64,000 bases of DNA from Linanthus parryae. Taxonomy: Eukaryota > Streptophyta > Magnoliopsida > Ericales > Polemoniaceae. Positions 45,368 to 57,752 of the stretch are shown in pieces (positions within the stretch are counted from its first letter, which is position 1; the number at the start of each line of letters is the position of its first letter). Made by a program: the position numbers and the translations under genes. The notes beneath the pieces were generated by a model. It made no database searches and was not told the DNA's origin. It worked only from the letters and a program-made list of their open reading frames with translations. The stretch spans positions 117,161,057 through 117,225,056 of the forward strand of contig JALGPY010000001.1 in assembly GCA_023055425.1 (NCBI GenBank), in the 5' to 3' direction.

Positions 45368-45521
45368 AGGGAGAATATTTTTTGTGCTCCAGAAGAGTAC
45401 TACGTGGTGCTCTACAGCCAATGAGTGTGCCAATCAGTCATAGTGCATTCAAGTGTTACACTTTAATTGGATGTAGAGCACCACGTGGTGCTCTTTTGGA
45501 GCACCAAAAATTTGCTCCTCA
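45368..45521. mobile_element. Foldback MITE 2
   Basis: It has the same arms as MITE 1 (GTGCTCCAGAAGAGTACTAC at left, reversed GTGCTCCAAAAGAGCACCAC at right). The right arm holds a perfect 20-bp palindrome at 45475-45494 centred on CACGTG. It lies about 160 bp from MITE 1. Confidence 0.7.
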
Positions 45522-46267
45522 AATTGGGGGTTTTCTTGTTCCAATTAGATTTGTTTTTCATAATTTGAGAGTGTATGTGTCAAAAGAGAGCGATAGAGAG
45601 GGTTAAACAGAGACAATGAGATAGGGGTAGTTTGGAAATTCAAAATGGGTTGTCTATGTTTCTTCAAACAAATATGATGATGTTATGGGTTCTACTTGAA
45701 CAATTGATTTTGGCCATTTGAAGGTTAGTAAACAGACTAAATTGCTGTTGTTGGTGTGTGTTGTGTGGGAGTGGAGGGCTAGAGCAAGAAAAGCAAAGAT
45801 AGAGAGATGAGATGGTGGTGGTGACGAGGGTAATTGAGTGAGAATTCTCAAAAGTGTAATTGGGTGAGATTTTAGGGTAAAAGTGTGTGTTTTCAACGTT
45901 AATTCATTTCAATTTCTAAATCAATTAAAAAAACATTCAAGGAATAAAATCGTCCAAGAATATTGTCAGGCCCGGTCCCCATGTCTCCAACAGACTTGGA
46001 AGGAGGGGTGGGGTGCTTACTGTCACTACTTTTGACTGACGGAGGGGTGGTTTGGTCTATTTCCCAAAACACCAGGTAGCGTTCTGGTATTGTCCAAACC
46101 ACAGGGGTTGTATCTGTCATTTGCCCATACTCTATATTGCTAAATTTTGCATTCGGAAAAGTCAAAAAAAAAAAAAAAATCCACGTCACATTTAACAACT
46201 GATTGATCCACACAAGATAGACCAGAAAAGACTAAAGTATCGTCAATTATTATTTATTTACTGTCAT
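45522..46267. other. Intergenic DNA downstream of SPT5
   Basis: No recognisable gene. The minus frames at 45654-45896 and 45899-46213 have no recognised motif. The SPT5 3' UTR and poly(A) site should fall in the right part. Confidence 0.45.
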
Positions 46268-46304
46268 TTGATCTCCCAAGCTACTACTATTTCATGTTCT
46301 ACTT

Positions 46305-49300
46305 TCACTCTCCTCCTGCTGCTGCTGACTGGGGGGCCAGTTTGGCAAGAATATTCATGTCAAATATCTTCACTTCATAAGGACCGTCAAACTTTACAAT
46401 CCCATCGCCGCCGTCAATACCAATCAGAGTTCCCATCGTTCCACGGTGCACGCCGCTCATTATCTTTATCCTGTCATTTTTCCTCGGTGCTACAGCCTCA
46501 ACTTCGCCCGGCAACGCAGTCACAGTATCACCATTGCCTCTCGACCCAAGGTCTATTCGATAGGAACCATCCTAAAATCATATCAGAAGCAGCCAGTGTC
46601 AGGATACACAAGACACCCAACAGGTACAAAATGGTCTCTTCCATAAACATGTACCAGCTTTAGCATTCTGTGGTACAGTTAATATTGCATCACGCATATC
46701 AAATTACTACAATATAATGTATTGTCATTTTAAGGAAACTAAGATGGATTTCCACAAAGCCACGAGTGCCACAAAAATTCACGATCGCTAGACAAAATTC
46801 AAATGATCCTAGTTGTTCAGGAGAAACATACCGGGAGCACCTCACGAACAACTCCAACAACATCTCTCTCACCAGGCTTGAGCACGGTAACCAAGATATC
46901 AGGGAGAAACCAAGGTCCTCCATCGCCACCTGCATAGTTATTTCAAATTCAAACTAATTCTTATTTCTTCAAAGGAGCACTCAAAAAATCATCGTATACA
47001 ACAGGGTTATAGTACACGTCATGTATCCGCAGTAATATTGAGTAATAGCAGCCAACTAGTTGAGGCATTTCTACTATGGTATGCTCCAAGTTAGTATAGC
47101 ACAAAGGATAAAGGCAAGAGTACGAAAAAGCTACACTTAAGGGTGAACTCCCAAAGCTGAAAGGATCACTGACCTACTACAGGAGACATGATATCCATAC
47201 CACCACCTACTGGTGTCATAGGTGGTCCTCCAGGGGTGCTCGGAAGATATGAATCTGAGCTTGGGGTCATTGGCTGACCGGGTGTAGATGGCAAGTAGGA
47301 GGCGTTTGGATCATTAGCTTCACAACACAGAAACAAAGGTTACGATATATGAGAACAACAAAAGTTCAAAGAAAAACGAAGAGTGACTGATCATCTGATT
47401 ACCATATGCATTACTACTGTCCCTCGGGGTCCCCACACCATACGCCCTTGCCGTAGGGTTGGCCCAACCTGACCCTGGAGTAGGTGCATCGAACGCCCTT
47501 GGAGTAGGACTTCCTGGCTGATAAGTTATCACAATTATATTAGCAGTGCATCAGATATCAAGCTCTCATAATGCTCAATACTGCAAGATCTTTACCTGAT
47601 ACTGTGGGCTTGTCACCCAAGAACTAGGATTTCCATCTTCCCCCCAATTACTATCCCTGTCATGTAATAATTTTGAGGACTGGTAATCAGTTTCAGGAGA
47701 GTTAATAGACCAAACAAATCAAACAATAGTTCAGGACAACGTGGTACATGCATATTAGTATTTTTCAAAGGTTTTCGGTAACAGAAACATTTATTTGACT
47801 TGGAAGCAGAATCCAAATATGAGTTCGCTGGTGCCACAGATAGATCACACTTTTAAACAACAAAAGCTACATATATAGCATAAGCACGATCCAGTTGTGC
47901 AAATGCGCGAATTCACAGACCTCTGTGGAGTCATAGAGTATGGATTCCATGCTCTGTCTCGCATTGGGGTCCTCATGCCATCATGAATGGGCGTAGCTGT
48001 GAGTAAACAAGAGAAACACATTGTTCAGTGGTGGCAAATTAACATCAGCGATCACCATCTAACAAACAAGATCCACTATATTACCTCCAGGGTCTCTCAA
48101 AGGAGTCATGTACGGATGTAAAGGAGTACGTGAAGGATGCGCAGAAGTTTCACTACCGGAGCCATACATTGGCGGCAGGTCTCTGGAGGAACATAAAACA
48201 GTAGAGAGTCAGAATGGCCATACAATCTGCTGTATGGAGAAGAGAAGGAACATCGTTAAGTACCTATATGGAGTTGAAACAGCCACTTTATCAGAAATGT
48301 GATTGCGGTCCACTGTCAGATAAAAAAAGGTCATATATACTAGGCCAAAAAAACACAATAATCAAGAAACACAATAATCAAGAAACACAAAAAAAAGTTT
48401 CATATAACGGAAGGCTTGCCTGTGACAACTTTCATCTGAGATTCCAACTCAACTCTAACTGTTGAACCTTTAACATCTACAACACGACCACGATATCCCT
48501 TGAAATGACCCTGGTGAACTTTCACTGTGGTGCCTACCAAAGGATCGTGCCCTCCTCTTCCACCTCTATGTCTCCCTCGACCTGCAATACAATTGACAGA
48601 CATCGCTTTCGTCAATGGAGTAATGTATTAGACAATAAATAGAAGTGTTTCAGTGAAATCTGCAGCAAGAAAGGACAGGCAACAGCAAAATGCACATAGT
48701 TAAATTTCCAACATACCTCCCATTGGAGGGCCACCTCTTGGTCCTCTACCAGGAGATTGTGGAACTCGCTGTGGAGTCCCAAGATGAGTAAATCTTGAAG
48801 CCAGAGCCCCAACATTTTTGTCAATGTTCACTCGGGATCCACCAACTAACATGCAAGATTGCGATTTCGCACATATGAATCCAGCATGCTCAAGGTGATG
48901 ACGGTCGTGAATGAACAGTATTCCTTTGAACATGTGCTCAACTGGACCTTGTTTTCCTGTGAATGGGCCTTCAACAATCTTAATGACATCTTTTACTGCT
49001 ATTGAGTTCTTAAACCGATCTTGCGCGAAATTATTTCTCCTATCAAGCTTGTGTTTGATCTCTCTTACTCTAACAAGGCAAACCTCTGGTCTCCCTGGGA
49101 CACCCTTCAGAACCTGGAAGGCTTCACTTTCTACCCGTATTATTAGACCAAAGCTCATATTATCCAGCATCACAAGATCATGAAGTTCGTAGTCCCCAAT
49201 TTTGGTGACACCAGTCGCTACCTCGGAGCTCTCCACAACATTATCGGAGAACACACGTATATGTTCCTTAGTAGTATCAGACAGTATGATAACTACATGC

Positions 49301-51896
49301 CCCTCAACCTTTATAACCATCCCAGTCGTACCTTCTGATGCACCGGTAACCACTTTCACATGATTTCCAGGTTCAAAGTACTTGCAAAGGTCCTTCTCGT
49401 TAACAGCAACAGTTCCTGGAAGATCATTACGGTTTGGCCTGAAGTGGACAGTGTTGTCCTCGACTTTCTCAACCCACCCCCTCAAAGTTTTAAGATCACC
49501 CTTCACAACAATCACCTGATCACCCTTCATGAAATGTCCTTTCTTTCTGTTTGCAAATAAAGTTGATAAAGTGGCCATATCTTCATCTCCGTCCTCACCA
49601 GGCTGCCGAAATTTCTCTAATTCATCGAAGGTAGGATTTATTTTGTCAATTCTGATTGATTTCATGGATACAGTCTTATATAAGAACCCATCTTTGAACA
49701 TCATGCCATTTATATTCTCGAAGTATTCACCAGTGATTGAATCCCGTCTACGCTCCACACGAATATGCAATTCTCTGTCACACGAACACAATGCAAAGTC
49801 AGATATAGCATTGTAGCAAGCAGACATTGCTTGCCAATGCATATCAGTACGAACTGGGAGAATAAAGGTTTACCTGACTTCTTCCATGTTCATAAAACGC
49901 TGTGGAGGAACAAAAGCTTTCTTTTTTGGCACATTCCTACCGTCCTGAAATAGAACAATGAGCCTTGTAAGAACCAAATAGACATAACATGTAAGTATAG
50001 ATTAATTCCAGCACTTATCCAGACTTTGAATATAGTATTTGGTGAAGGTGCCAACATGAATGCTACAGTATTAACGTATGTACCGAACTTATAGAAGTTA
50101 AAACCGCATTAATTTTTAAGTTCAACCTTGATAAAACAATACAACACCAAGAATATTATCCTTTGTATTACCAAGAAACTGGACACAGAATGAAAAGTCG
50201 TTGTATAATTACGTACCAATTTATCCGCGACCGCTTGCAAATCGACACGCGGGATCAGTTTTACGGTTACTTTTTGCCGCACATTATCCACATCTACAAC
50301 TTTAGCAAGGTCTCCTTTGTAGGTCCCAATCTTCATTCTGACCCAAGTATCCCGAGAAATATCAACTGTTTTTCTTTCTACTGAGAGAACACCAGTCATT
50401 TCCTTGATTGGGACGAGGGTAATCTTTTTATTTGTGTATATGAGTCGCAGGCCCTTGCAAGCCTAAAGAAGAACCACATTAGACAAGATCAAAGCAAATG
50501 AGTACAAAAGACAAAAGGTTCAATGTAATAATAAGAAGCATACCTCGATCACATGCGCTTCTTTATCAGCTTCGACGTAAATACAACCTTTAAGATGATC
50601 AAGAGCTACAGCTGAGCAAATTTTCAAACCGCATCCTCCATCAAGGTGTTTCTGCATTAGGCAAGCAGCTACTTCCCTCTCACGACCGATCTGTGCCCAG
50701 CACCAAATACAAAAGAGATATGTAGAATGTTACATTTGCATCCTGAGACAGATACAATAAATCTATCTACCCAAAGCATTCTAACCTCTAATACTACTAA
50801 TCCCGGGGGTGTCCTACAAATTCATAACTTATTTCGAATAAAGAGATTTCATGATTACTTAGGTACTAACTAAATTTTTGAAAAGTGCAGACACTATGTT
50901 TGGAACATCTTTTTCCAATTTGTAATACCACTAATCCCGGGGTGCCCTAGAAATTCACAACTTATTTCCAATAAGAGCTCTCAGGTTACTTAGGTACTAA
51001 CTAAAATTTTTCAAAAGTGCAGACATTATGTTTGGAACATTTTTTTTTCTTTTCTTGAACATCTGTGGCGATCGAGATACAACGAATGTGTGGGAGTTAA
51101 TTTCTTATTCTGAATATCCCTGAAAATATGATAGCAACCGAAATCTAGTGCAATGGCACTATGTGTATGGCTAAAGGCGATAATGTGAAAAACACCATAA
51201 CCATACCGCGCAATTGACCTTCCACAGCTTGGGATCTTTGATACATGGCAAAAGAGACTGTTGATCTACATCGGCTGCCTCCTCTTCATCATCGTATTCG
51301 AAGTAGTTAGATCTCGAATACCTTTCGTTGACCTGCCTCTCCATCTCTTCTATATCTTCTCCATCTTCTTCTTCCCTCGGCAGAAAGGGGCGGTGCATTC
51401 TTCTGCCGCCGCCATCTTCATCCCCTATGTCCACATCAACTACAAAGCCTGCATGCATATATGTTTGAAATCTCAGCAGAAATCACAAAAAACACCATGA
51501 TATTCCACCATGATATCATCTAAACACATCTTCACAAGAGATTTGAATAACTTATATTATCAAACAATCTCATAACTGAATCTAGATACAGATTATACAC
51601 TGACCTGGTTCACCTTCATCTTCCTCTTCTTCGTCCTCTTCATCATCATCCACCTCCGCCTTGTCGTCAATGAAATCGGGAATTCTTCTCTTAGGCTTTT
51701 TCCGACCACCGCGACCACCGTAATACTCCTCATCATCTTCATCCTCATCGTCGTCATCATCTTCATCGGAGTCTTCAACCGCCGCGTCGTCGATCAAGAT
51801 CGACGATCTCGGCCGTTTATTGCTCCTCCCTCTGCTACGGGTGGTCTCTTCCTCATCTTCATCGTCGAGGAAGTCGTTTTTCTCAGGCGGCGGCAT
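46305..51896 (-). CDS. SPT5: Transcription elongation factor SPT5
   Basis: SPT5 pairs with SPT4 (DSIF complex) and rides on RNA polymerase II during elongation. Fifteen exons join in frame: 51896-51605, 51448-51207, 50690-50544, 50462-50217, 49944-49874, 49774-48717, 48581-48420, 48312-48264, 48182-48085, 47996-47921, 47656-47596, 47517-47403, 47317-47174, 46929-46832, 46571-46305. The sum is 3,126 nt, 1,041 residues plus stop, close to Arabidopsis SPT5. In order: an acidic N-terminus with a KKPKRR basic patch; the NGN domain (exons 3-4); KOW motifs (exons 4, 6, 7, 15; for example GHFKGYRGRVVDVKG); and a TP-rich C-terminal repeat (exons 9-13). It lacks the WG/GW tail of the RNA-directed-methylation paralogue. 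The start MPPPEKND is preferred because an upstream in-frame Met lies at or before the TATA box. Intron 7 has a GC donor. Confidence 0.96.
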
Positions 51897-52030
51897 GGCA
51901 AACCCTAGAAATCGATTATGCTCGTGAAAAAGAAAAAAAAAAACGTAGCCCAAAAAGAGAAAAGAGGGGTGTTTTTTTACGCTCTCCACAAGGGATCGAT
52001 CAAGTAATAGGGGATAAAACATGTGTGGGG

Positions 52031-52043
52031 TGTATATATAGGG
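52031..52043 (-). promoter_or_regulatory. SPT5 TATA box
   Basis: The minus reading CCCTATATATACA lies about 135 bp upstream of the start codon, implying transcription start near 52000. Confidence 0.65.
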
Positions 52044-52061
52044 ATTAGAGAGAGGAAGCAA

Positions 52062-53133
52062 ACCCTAGGGAGGAAGAGATGATGAGCCAATTTCTGCGTG
52101 AAGCGAGAGAGCGATCGGTCTCCAGCGGCTAGATTTGAACCCAAAAGCTCGACGATGGTGGCGAGTCGTCGCCTCGGCTACGATCGGAGGGAGAGTCTTC
52201 ATGGCTGCGGAACTCTGAGGACGGAATTGCGATCGCTTCCTCGACTCCTCCCTGCTTTATCGACGCAGTTGTTGTTATTTACAAAAGCTCCCTGAATTTT
52301 ATTTAATTTCACTTCTGCCCGAACTAATGAAAGCTAAATATGGAATATGTAAAAAAAAAACACACACACACACAACAAAAAAAACAAAACAAAACAAAAC
52401 AAAAAAGTGGAACAGTAAAAAATAAGCACTTGGTAAACACAAGTGGTAAAATGCTCTCTCCTCTCTCCTAAGCCACTTTTTTCCGCTAAACTGTTATTTT
52501 CCACTACTTCGGCAGTTCCCTTCATACGAAGGAGATTTCAAATCATATTAATTTTTAGGAATTCTACAAAAATCTCAGTCCAACCATAATTTCTACACCA
52601 AAAACTTATTGCTCTATTACAACACAATCGTCTCTTTTTCGTACAAACATGTCTACTTCACATAGAGTTGACATGGCAAATCTGGACCTAACGCATCTTC
52701 TAGACCATTTGTAACTCACTGATTCTGAGAAGGCCCCAACCAAGCTATCTGTGGAAGCACGAATAGCTCCAAACCTGATACATAGTGTACCAACTGGCGC
52801 TGTCATTTAGTTTTCGCCATTCAACTGGTGAAATCATGTCGAGTACAGTCGACCCCCAATAGCTTGGATCAAACAACTGTCCGATCAAATCATGCAACAA
52901 CTATTAAAATATTGGACAAAAAATTCGCAGATTACGAAGCTAAGATCGAAGCCCGATTCACACCTCTTGAAGGCCGCTGGGCAACTCGCTTCGCCGCAAT
53001 TAGGCAGGACTCCTACAACCGCCATCGCAAGCACATCAAAATCCCTTGCAACCGAACCTGCAACCCCACCGACAGCAAGGGACTTCGACTGAATGTTCCG
53101 TTGAAAGAGTTGTCGACGGGTCTGAGGAAGAGA
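52062..53133. other. SPT5 upstream region and possible retroelement scrap
   Basis: It includes a CA/AAAAC-rich simple repeat at 52350-52405. From about 52790 there is ACTGGCGCTGTC, which resembles a Gypsy LTR end plus primer site. It is followed by a plus-strand stretch with the helix-like reading LDKKFADYEAKIEARFTPLEG (52900-52985), possibly the start of a gag. This is weak and not called as a gene. Confidence 0.35.
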
Positions 53134-53925
53134 CCTCAAAAATATTGTCTTACCTTTATAGGATAAGATACACCAATCACCTAAAGTGTTCCACGCATAC
53201 GAGGGAGAAAAGAACACTATGTGTCGTCACACAATGTGTCTATCCATCACAACTCGAATGTGTTTCAAATGTTCCAACTTAATCTACACAGCGGGTACAA
53301 CTCATAGTACCGTCGTACTAAGAGTCACGCCAGCAAAATGCTAAACAAAGTGGTCCACATCACTTGGCATTTGGTATCTCGACACCCAACATTTTTTTTT
53401 CCAAAACTTTTTTTTTTAAATATTACTTTTTTTTGGGTCAAAACTTTCTAATTTTGGAAACGACCAAGTCGAATTAACTCAAAATGAAACAAAATAAGGT
53501 ATTATCTTAAAATTTGCACTCAAAGGTATGAAACGAATGGTCTCATGTTCTTCTAAGTCAAAGCGTCGTTACTCTCTCGTCGACAAAATAACATAACCAA
53601 CAAAGCGAACGTAGATACGGATCACACGACAATGATAAGTCATTTCTATAGAGTACGCAAATATGCTCAATGGATAGCAAACATATAAATAAGCAAGTAG
53701 ATTCCGCATGGAGCACATACCAATTAGCAAGTAACAGTTAATCAACAAGTACGGTACAAATCGTGTTTAAGAATACGTAAGTACCCCAAAATCCCCCGCG
53801 GCTTGCTTACTTTGTTATTACAAAATTGAGATATCCTAATCAATTTTAAAATTTTGAAAACGTGTTATCTTTCTTTTTTTATCTACTTAAGGAAATCGAA
53901 AAGTCTCATTAGCCGGAGAACTGAT

Positions 53926-53937
53926 GCTCTGATACCA
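53926..53937 (-). promoter_or_regulatory. Primer-binding site, unit 1
   Basis: The minus reading TGGTATCAGAGC is complementary to initiator-Met tRNA, two bases beyond the LTR end. The second unit has the same word at 58542-58553. Confidence 0.85.
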
Positions 53938-53939
53938 TC

Positions 53940-56900
53940 TGAAACAATCCGGGATCTCGGTTCAGGGTTAAAGCGACAATCGATAACCAAAAGTAGATTA
54001 CTAACTATTAAGTTTACATTTCGGTTAAAGTACATAACAAAATTTCGATAATAAGTACAATCTAAAACAAATTGTGTGTGATCTACTAAGTGATCTGACT
54101 TAAGCTAAACTTCTTCGTCTCGATCCGTGTTCCCATCCCCCACCTTGATTGATGACCTGCGGTTTTAAAATGGCAAAAGCAGACGCAGTTTTGAAGAAAA
54201 TGATCAGTAAAAACTGAGTAAATACACACTACGACATGTAAACCGATGAGTGGCACGCAAGAATAGTTTAAATAAAGCAAGAGATTTGAAACATTAATAA
54301 GTAAGAGAGTTGGGAATTTATGAAAAATTGTAAGTAATCACGTAGCAAGAACTTTTCGACTTTAAAACTTCAATAAATCAGGAGTATTAAATGAATTATT
54401 AAATCAGTAGAATCTACAGAATAAAAAAGTTATTTTGAACTCATAACGATATATATTCACGAATAGCATATGCTTTTCAAGTCATTTCATATATTAGGGC
54501 ATATCGAGAGCCACAAACAACATCAATAGAGTATTCAACTTTCTTTCAAGTTCAGTTAACCGTTAAGTTTAGCTGAGGCATGTCCAGAGCCACCAGCAGG
54601 ATCGATGTAGACAGAGGGATCACGAAATAATCACTAAGGGTTCCTTCTAGGGTCTATCAAACCCTTTTTCACCCGAGCGTTAAGGGAGCCCATTCATCAA
54701 CCCCGCTCACAACATTAGCTAAAAGGCCTTAAGTGTCGACACCCCTATACCGTAGTGACCCTTACAAGTATAAGTAGCACTCTATAGCTCTATAAACCCC
54801 TTGGCCTCAATATCTTGATACATTTTAGCTCATCGGGGGCGGATTTGTGAACATTAACGTTCTATCCAATAATAAGAAGCATTGCTTCAATGGTCTTAGC
54901 CATAAGAAAATGGAGGATCGCTTGACGCCTCCCATTAATAACAGTACTCTGTACATCGTCCTAAGTTTATTAGAGGTATTTTATTTCTTCTCTTTCACAT
55001 AAACAGAATCAGAATATCAAGAGTTCACAAGTAATTTTCCGAGAGCTCTCAAAGGAGATGAATAAAATCATTTAACAACATTCGAGTGGAAAACATGCAT
55101 TCTCATACTATTTCATATAACAAACATTCATTTGAAACATCAAACACAAACGCACATTTTGATATAAAAAGGCCGTACATATGTACTTACCACTGAGATG
55201 AAGCACAATTAAAAGCAAGAAACTAAGCCTAGCACTCCGACGACAACCGCTCTCTCCTACGAGGTCGATGTCTACAATCACACGTATAACGTACTCGTTA
55301 CAACCAATCACACATGCATAATAAAAATGCAAACCTACATGTACATAGTCATAAATTTCACTAATGCACATATAATGATGTCTAAATATCAAAACGAGTC
55401 CAACAAAACACCTAGAAGTTCAAAAAGTCAAGTTTTCTAAAAAATGTAAAACTACAATTCTGGACAGAATTGTAGCTCTGACTTTGGAGCCATATTTACC
55501 ATATCAAATCATCTCCTAAAATTTTGAAATTAATGTATGATGAACCTACATGTGTCTAATTTCAGAAACACCAAGAAAATCATGCATATCTATTATAAAA
55601 CTCAAGTTACAAAAATAACAAACACTGCTATGCAGAGACAAGTTTGGAAGAAAGTTTAAACTTTGAAGAACAATCAATACTACTTGAAGAATAGAAAAAA
55701 TGCCCATATTCTCCAGAATGAATCCCTTATGTGTCTAGTTTCATCACAAGAAAGATTTGGTGCCATAGGTTTCTGGAAATGAGATTTTTAACAAAAATGG
55801 TAAAACTTGTCCAAAAACAGAGTTTCAGAAAACTTGCAACTTAGAATGAGCATATCTCCCTAACCAAAAATGCTATGAAGTTGAATTTGTTTTCAAAATG
55901 ACCCTCTATGAGTCTAGTTTCAGAATATGAATGATTTAAAAATTCTACAGAGACAAAATTTATAGATAATATACGTTTTTCACAAACTGGTCAGATTGTA
56001 AAAGTGTGCAATTTTCACCTAGAGCACTTAAAACATGATCAAATCAATTATATGACACATGCAACTTATAGAGACTTGATTTTCACCCAAATTACATCAT
56101 TTTAGGCATTAATTAAGACTTTTACATGCTCTTGACACAAATGATTAAATTTTTCTTGACATGCAAGTGCAACTACCAAGATTTTTACAAAGTGCATATG
56201 TGTTTTAGTGTGAGTTTCATGAAATAGTCAAAATTTTGGAGTCAATCACATGATCTAACCATGAAAATGAAGAATCAAGCATGGAGATGAAGAAAACTAA
56301 GAGGAAATTTCATCAATCAAAGCAAAAGATGGACATGCATGAATGAATTCAAGACTAGAAGAAAGTTTACCCAAAGGTTCAAGAAATGGTGGAGGAAAAA
56401 AGTGAAATTGACCTTCAATCCTTGAGACGAACGATGAAATAACTCCCCTCCATGGTCATACTATGCTTGGACTAAAAAATTTCATGTTGGAGGCTTGAAA
56501 ATGAAGATCTGATGGTGTTTTGTGAAGGTCAACACCCAAAAACGGGAATGGAGATATTGAGAGAGAGAAGAAAGCATGTATGTGTGTTCTTGAAGAGAAA
56601 ATCATATGAATAATTGAGGGAGAAAGAGATAGGAAGTTGTGGTGATGAATGGGATGAGTGATGGTGAGTTGGTGTAAGTATAAGAGTGTGTACATGTGTA
56701 GATTTTCATAAGTAGTGTTATTTTAATAGGAGTAGAAATAAGAATGAATTATTTTATTGGTGTTGACCAAAGTGATGGAGGGGGTAGTTGGTTGTAATTA
56801 GAACAAAATTAGAGGAGTTGTGGATAGGGCTAAAGAATTGATAGCCAAAAATTAAGGGGTAAAAAAATGCAGTTAAAAAGTCTTCCAACACCATAGTTGG

Positions 56901-57372
56901 GGTAGGAATTGGATTACCAAGAGAATGAGGGTTGACATGCAAATACAAGAAATTTAAGATAACTACAAAATTCCATATGCAAGAGGAGTATAAATGAGAA
57001 GTGCCAAAAATTGAGGGGTGAAAAGATAATTTTCAATTAATAGCTCACACATATAAGTTAATTTTCATAAATAATAAATTTTCCAGAAAATTTCAAATAC
57101 ACCACTTTGTATATAAATGTTAAAATCAAATTTTAGAAAACTACAAGTATATCTCAAGTATACAAATAAGTTTCGTATAGTATCATCCAAGTTTCAGAAA
57201 CTACAAAATAACCCCAAATTAAAAATTGATATCATCATAGATGTCAATTAACACCATTATACTTTAAAATTAAAAAAATTCATTGATATGTTTGAAATAC
57301 TAATTTCTATAAATTTTCACATATTTTTCTGAAATAACCAAATAACCCCTTACTTAAATACGGGGTATTACA
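53940..57372 (-). repeat. Gypsy LTR, complete (3.4 kb)
   Basis: It runs TGAAACAATCC...GGGTATTACA on the plus strand. Open frames inside (for example 55108-55392 and 56456-56695) look accidental. Its left 1.25 kb is repeated at 58556-59792 with under about 1% difference by eye. Confidence 0.8.
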
Positions 57373-57390
57373 TTATATCCCCCTTAAAAT
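57373..57390 (-). promoter_or_regulatory. Gypsy polypurine tract
   Basis: The minus reading ATTTTAAGGGGGATATAA directly adjoins the LTR start TGTAATACCCC. The upstream AAGCTTCGGGGAAGAAGC resembles the pol end of the element at 10300-14437. Confidence 0.7.
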
Positions 57391-57752
57391 GAAGCTTCTT
57401 CCCCGAAGCTTAAGAAAATTTTTGAATGAAATTACGAACATACTTCAAGAGAATGCAAATAATGCACATGAAGCTTGTATGCAATGCTAATACACATGCA
57501 AAAGTTTAATTAACGGAAATCGCGCTTTCGGTCGGTTACATCCCCACTCCGTCGTATTATAGTAGAGATTCAAATACAATTAGCTCAAGTAAAATGTCGG
57601 CACCAAATTTTGAAAGGTCTAGACGAACACACAAGTTACCACGTTTAGAAAGCCAATTCGAAAATTTTCTAGCGTTTAAACAAATCTTGAAATTTATAGA
57701 CACAAAATACTTTGATCGCAACTAACATGTCATTTTACTTGGCTCATCCGCG

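Larger units (their letters stand above)
53134..57752 (-). mobile_element. Long-LTR Gypsy derivative, unit 1
   Basis: Along the plus strand it contains 0.8 kb of non-coding leader, a reversed primer site (53926-53937), a 3,433-bp LTR (53940-57372), a reversed purine tract (57373-57390) and a 360-bp pol-end stub. An LTR with a primer site on one side and a purine tract on the other is shared between two tandem copies of an element. No gag-pol frame remains, so it resembles a non-coding LARD-type derivative or a product of unequal crossing-over. Confidence 0.75.

Noticed and set aside
51897..52061. Longer N-terminus for SPT5 from an upstream in-frame Met
   Set aside because: That Met lies upstream of the TATA box, and the extra residues look like untranslated leader.
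52098..52295. Plus-strand frame divergent from SPT5
   Set aside because: Short, unrecognised, and probably SPT5 upstream sequence.
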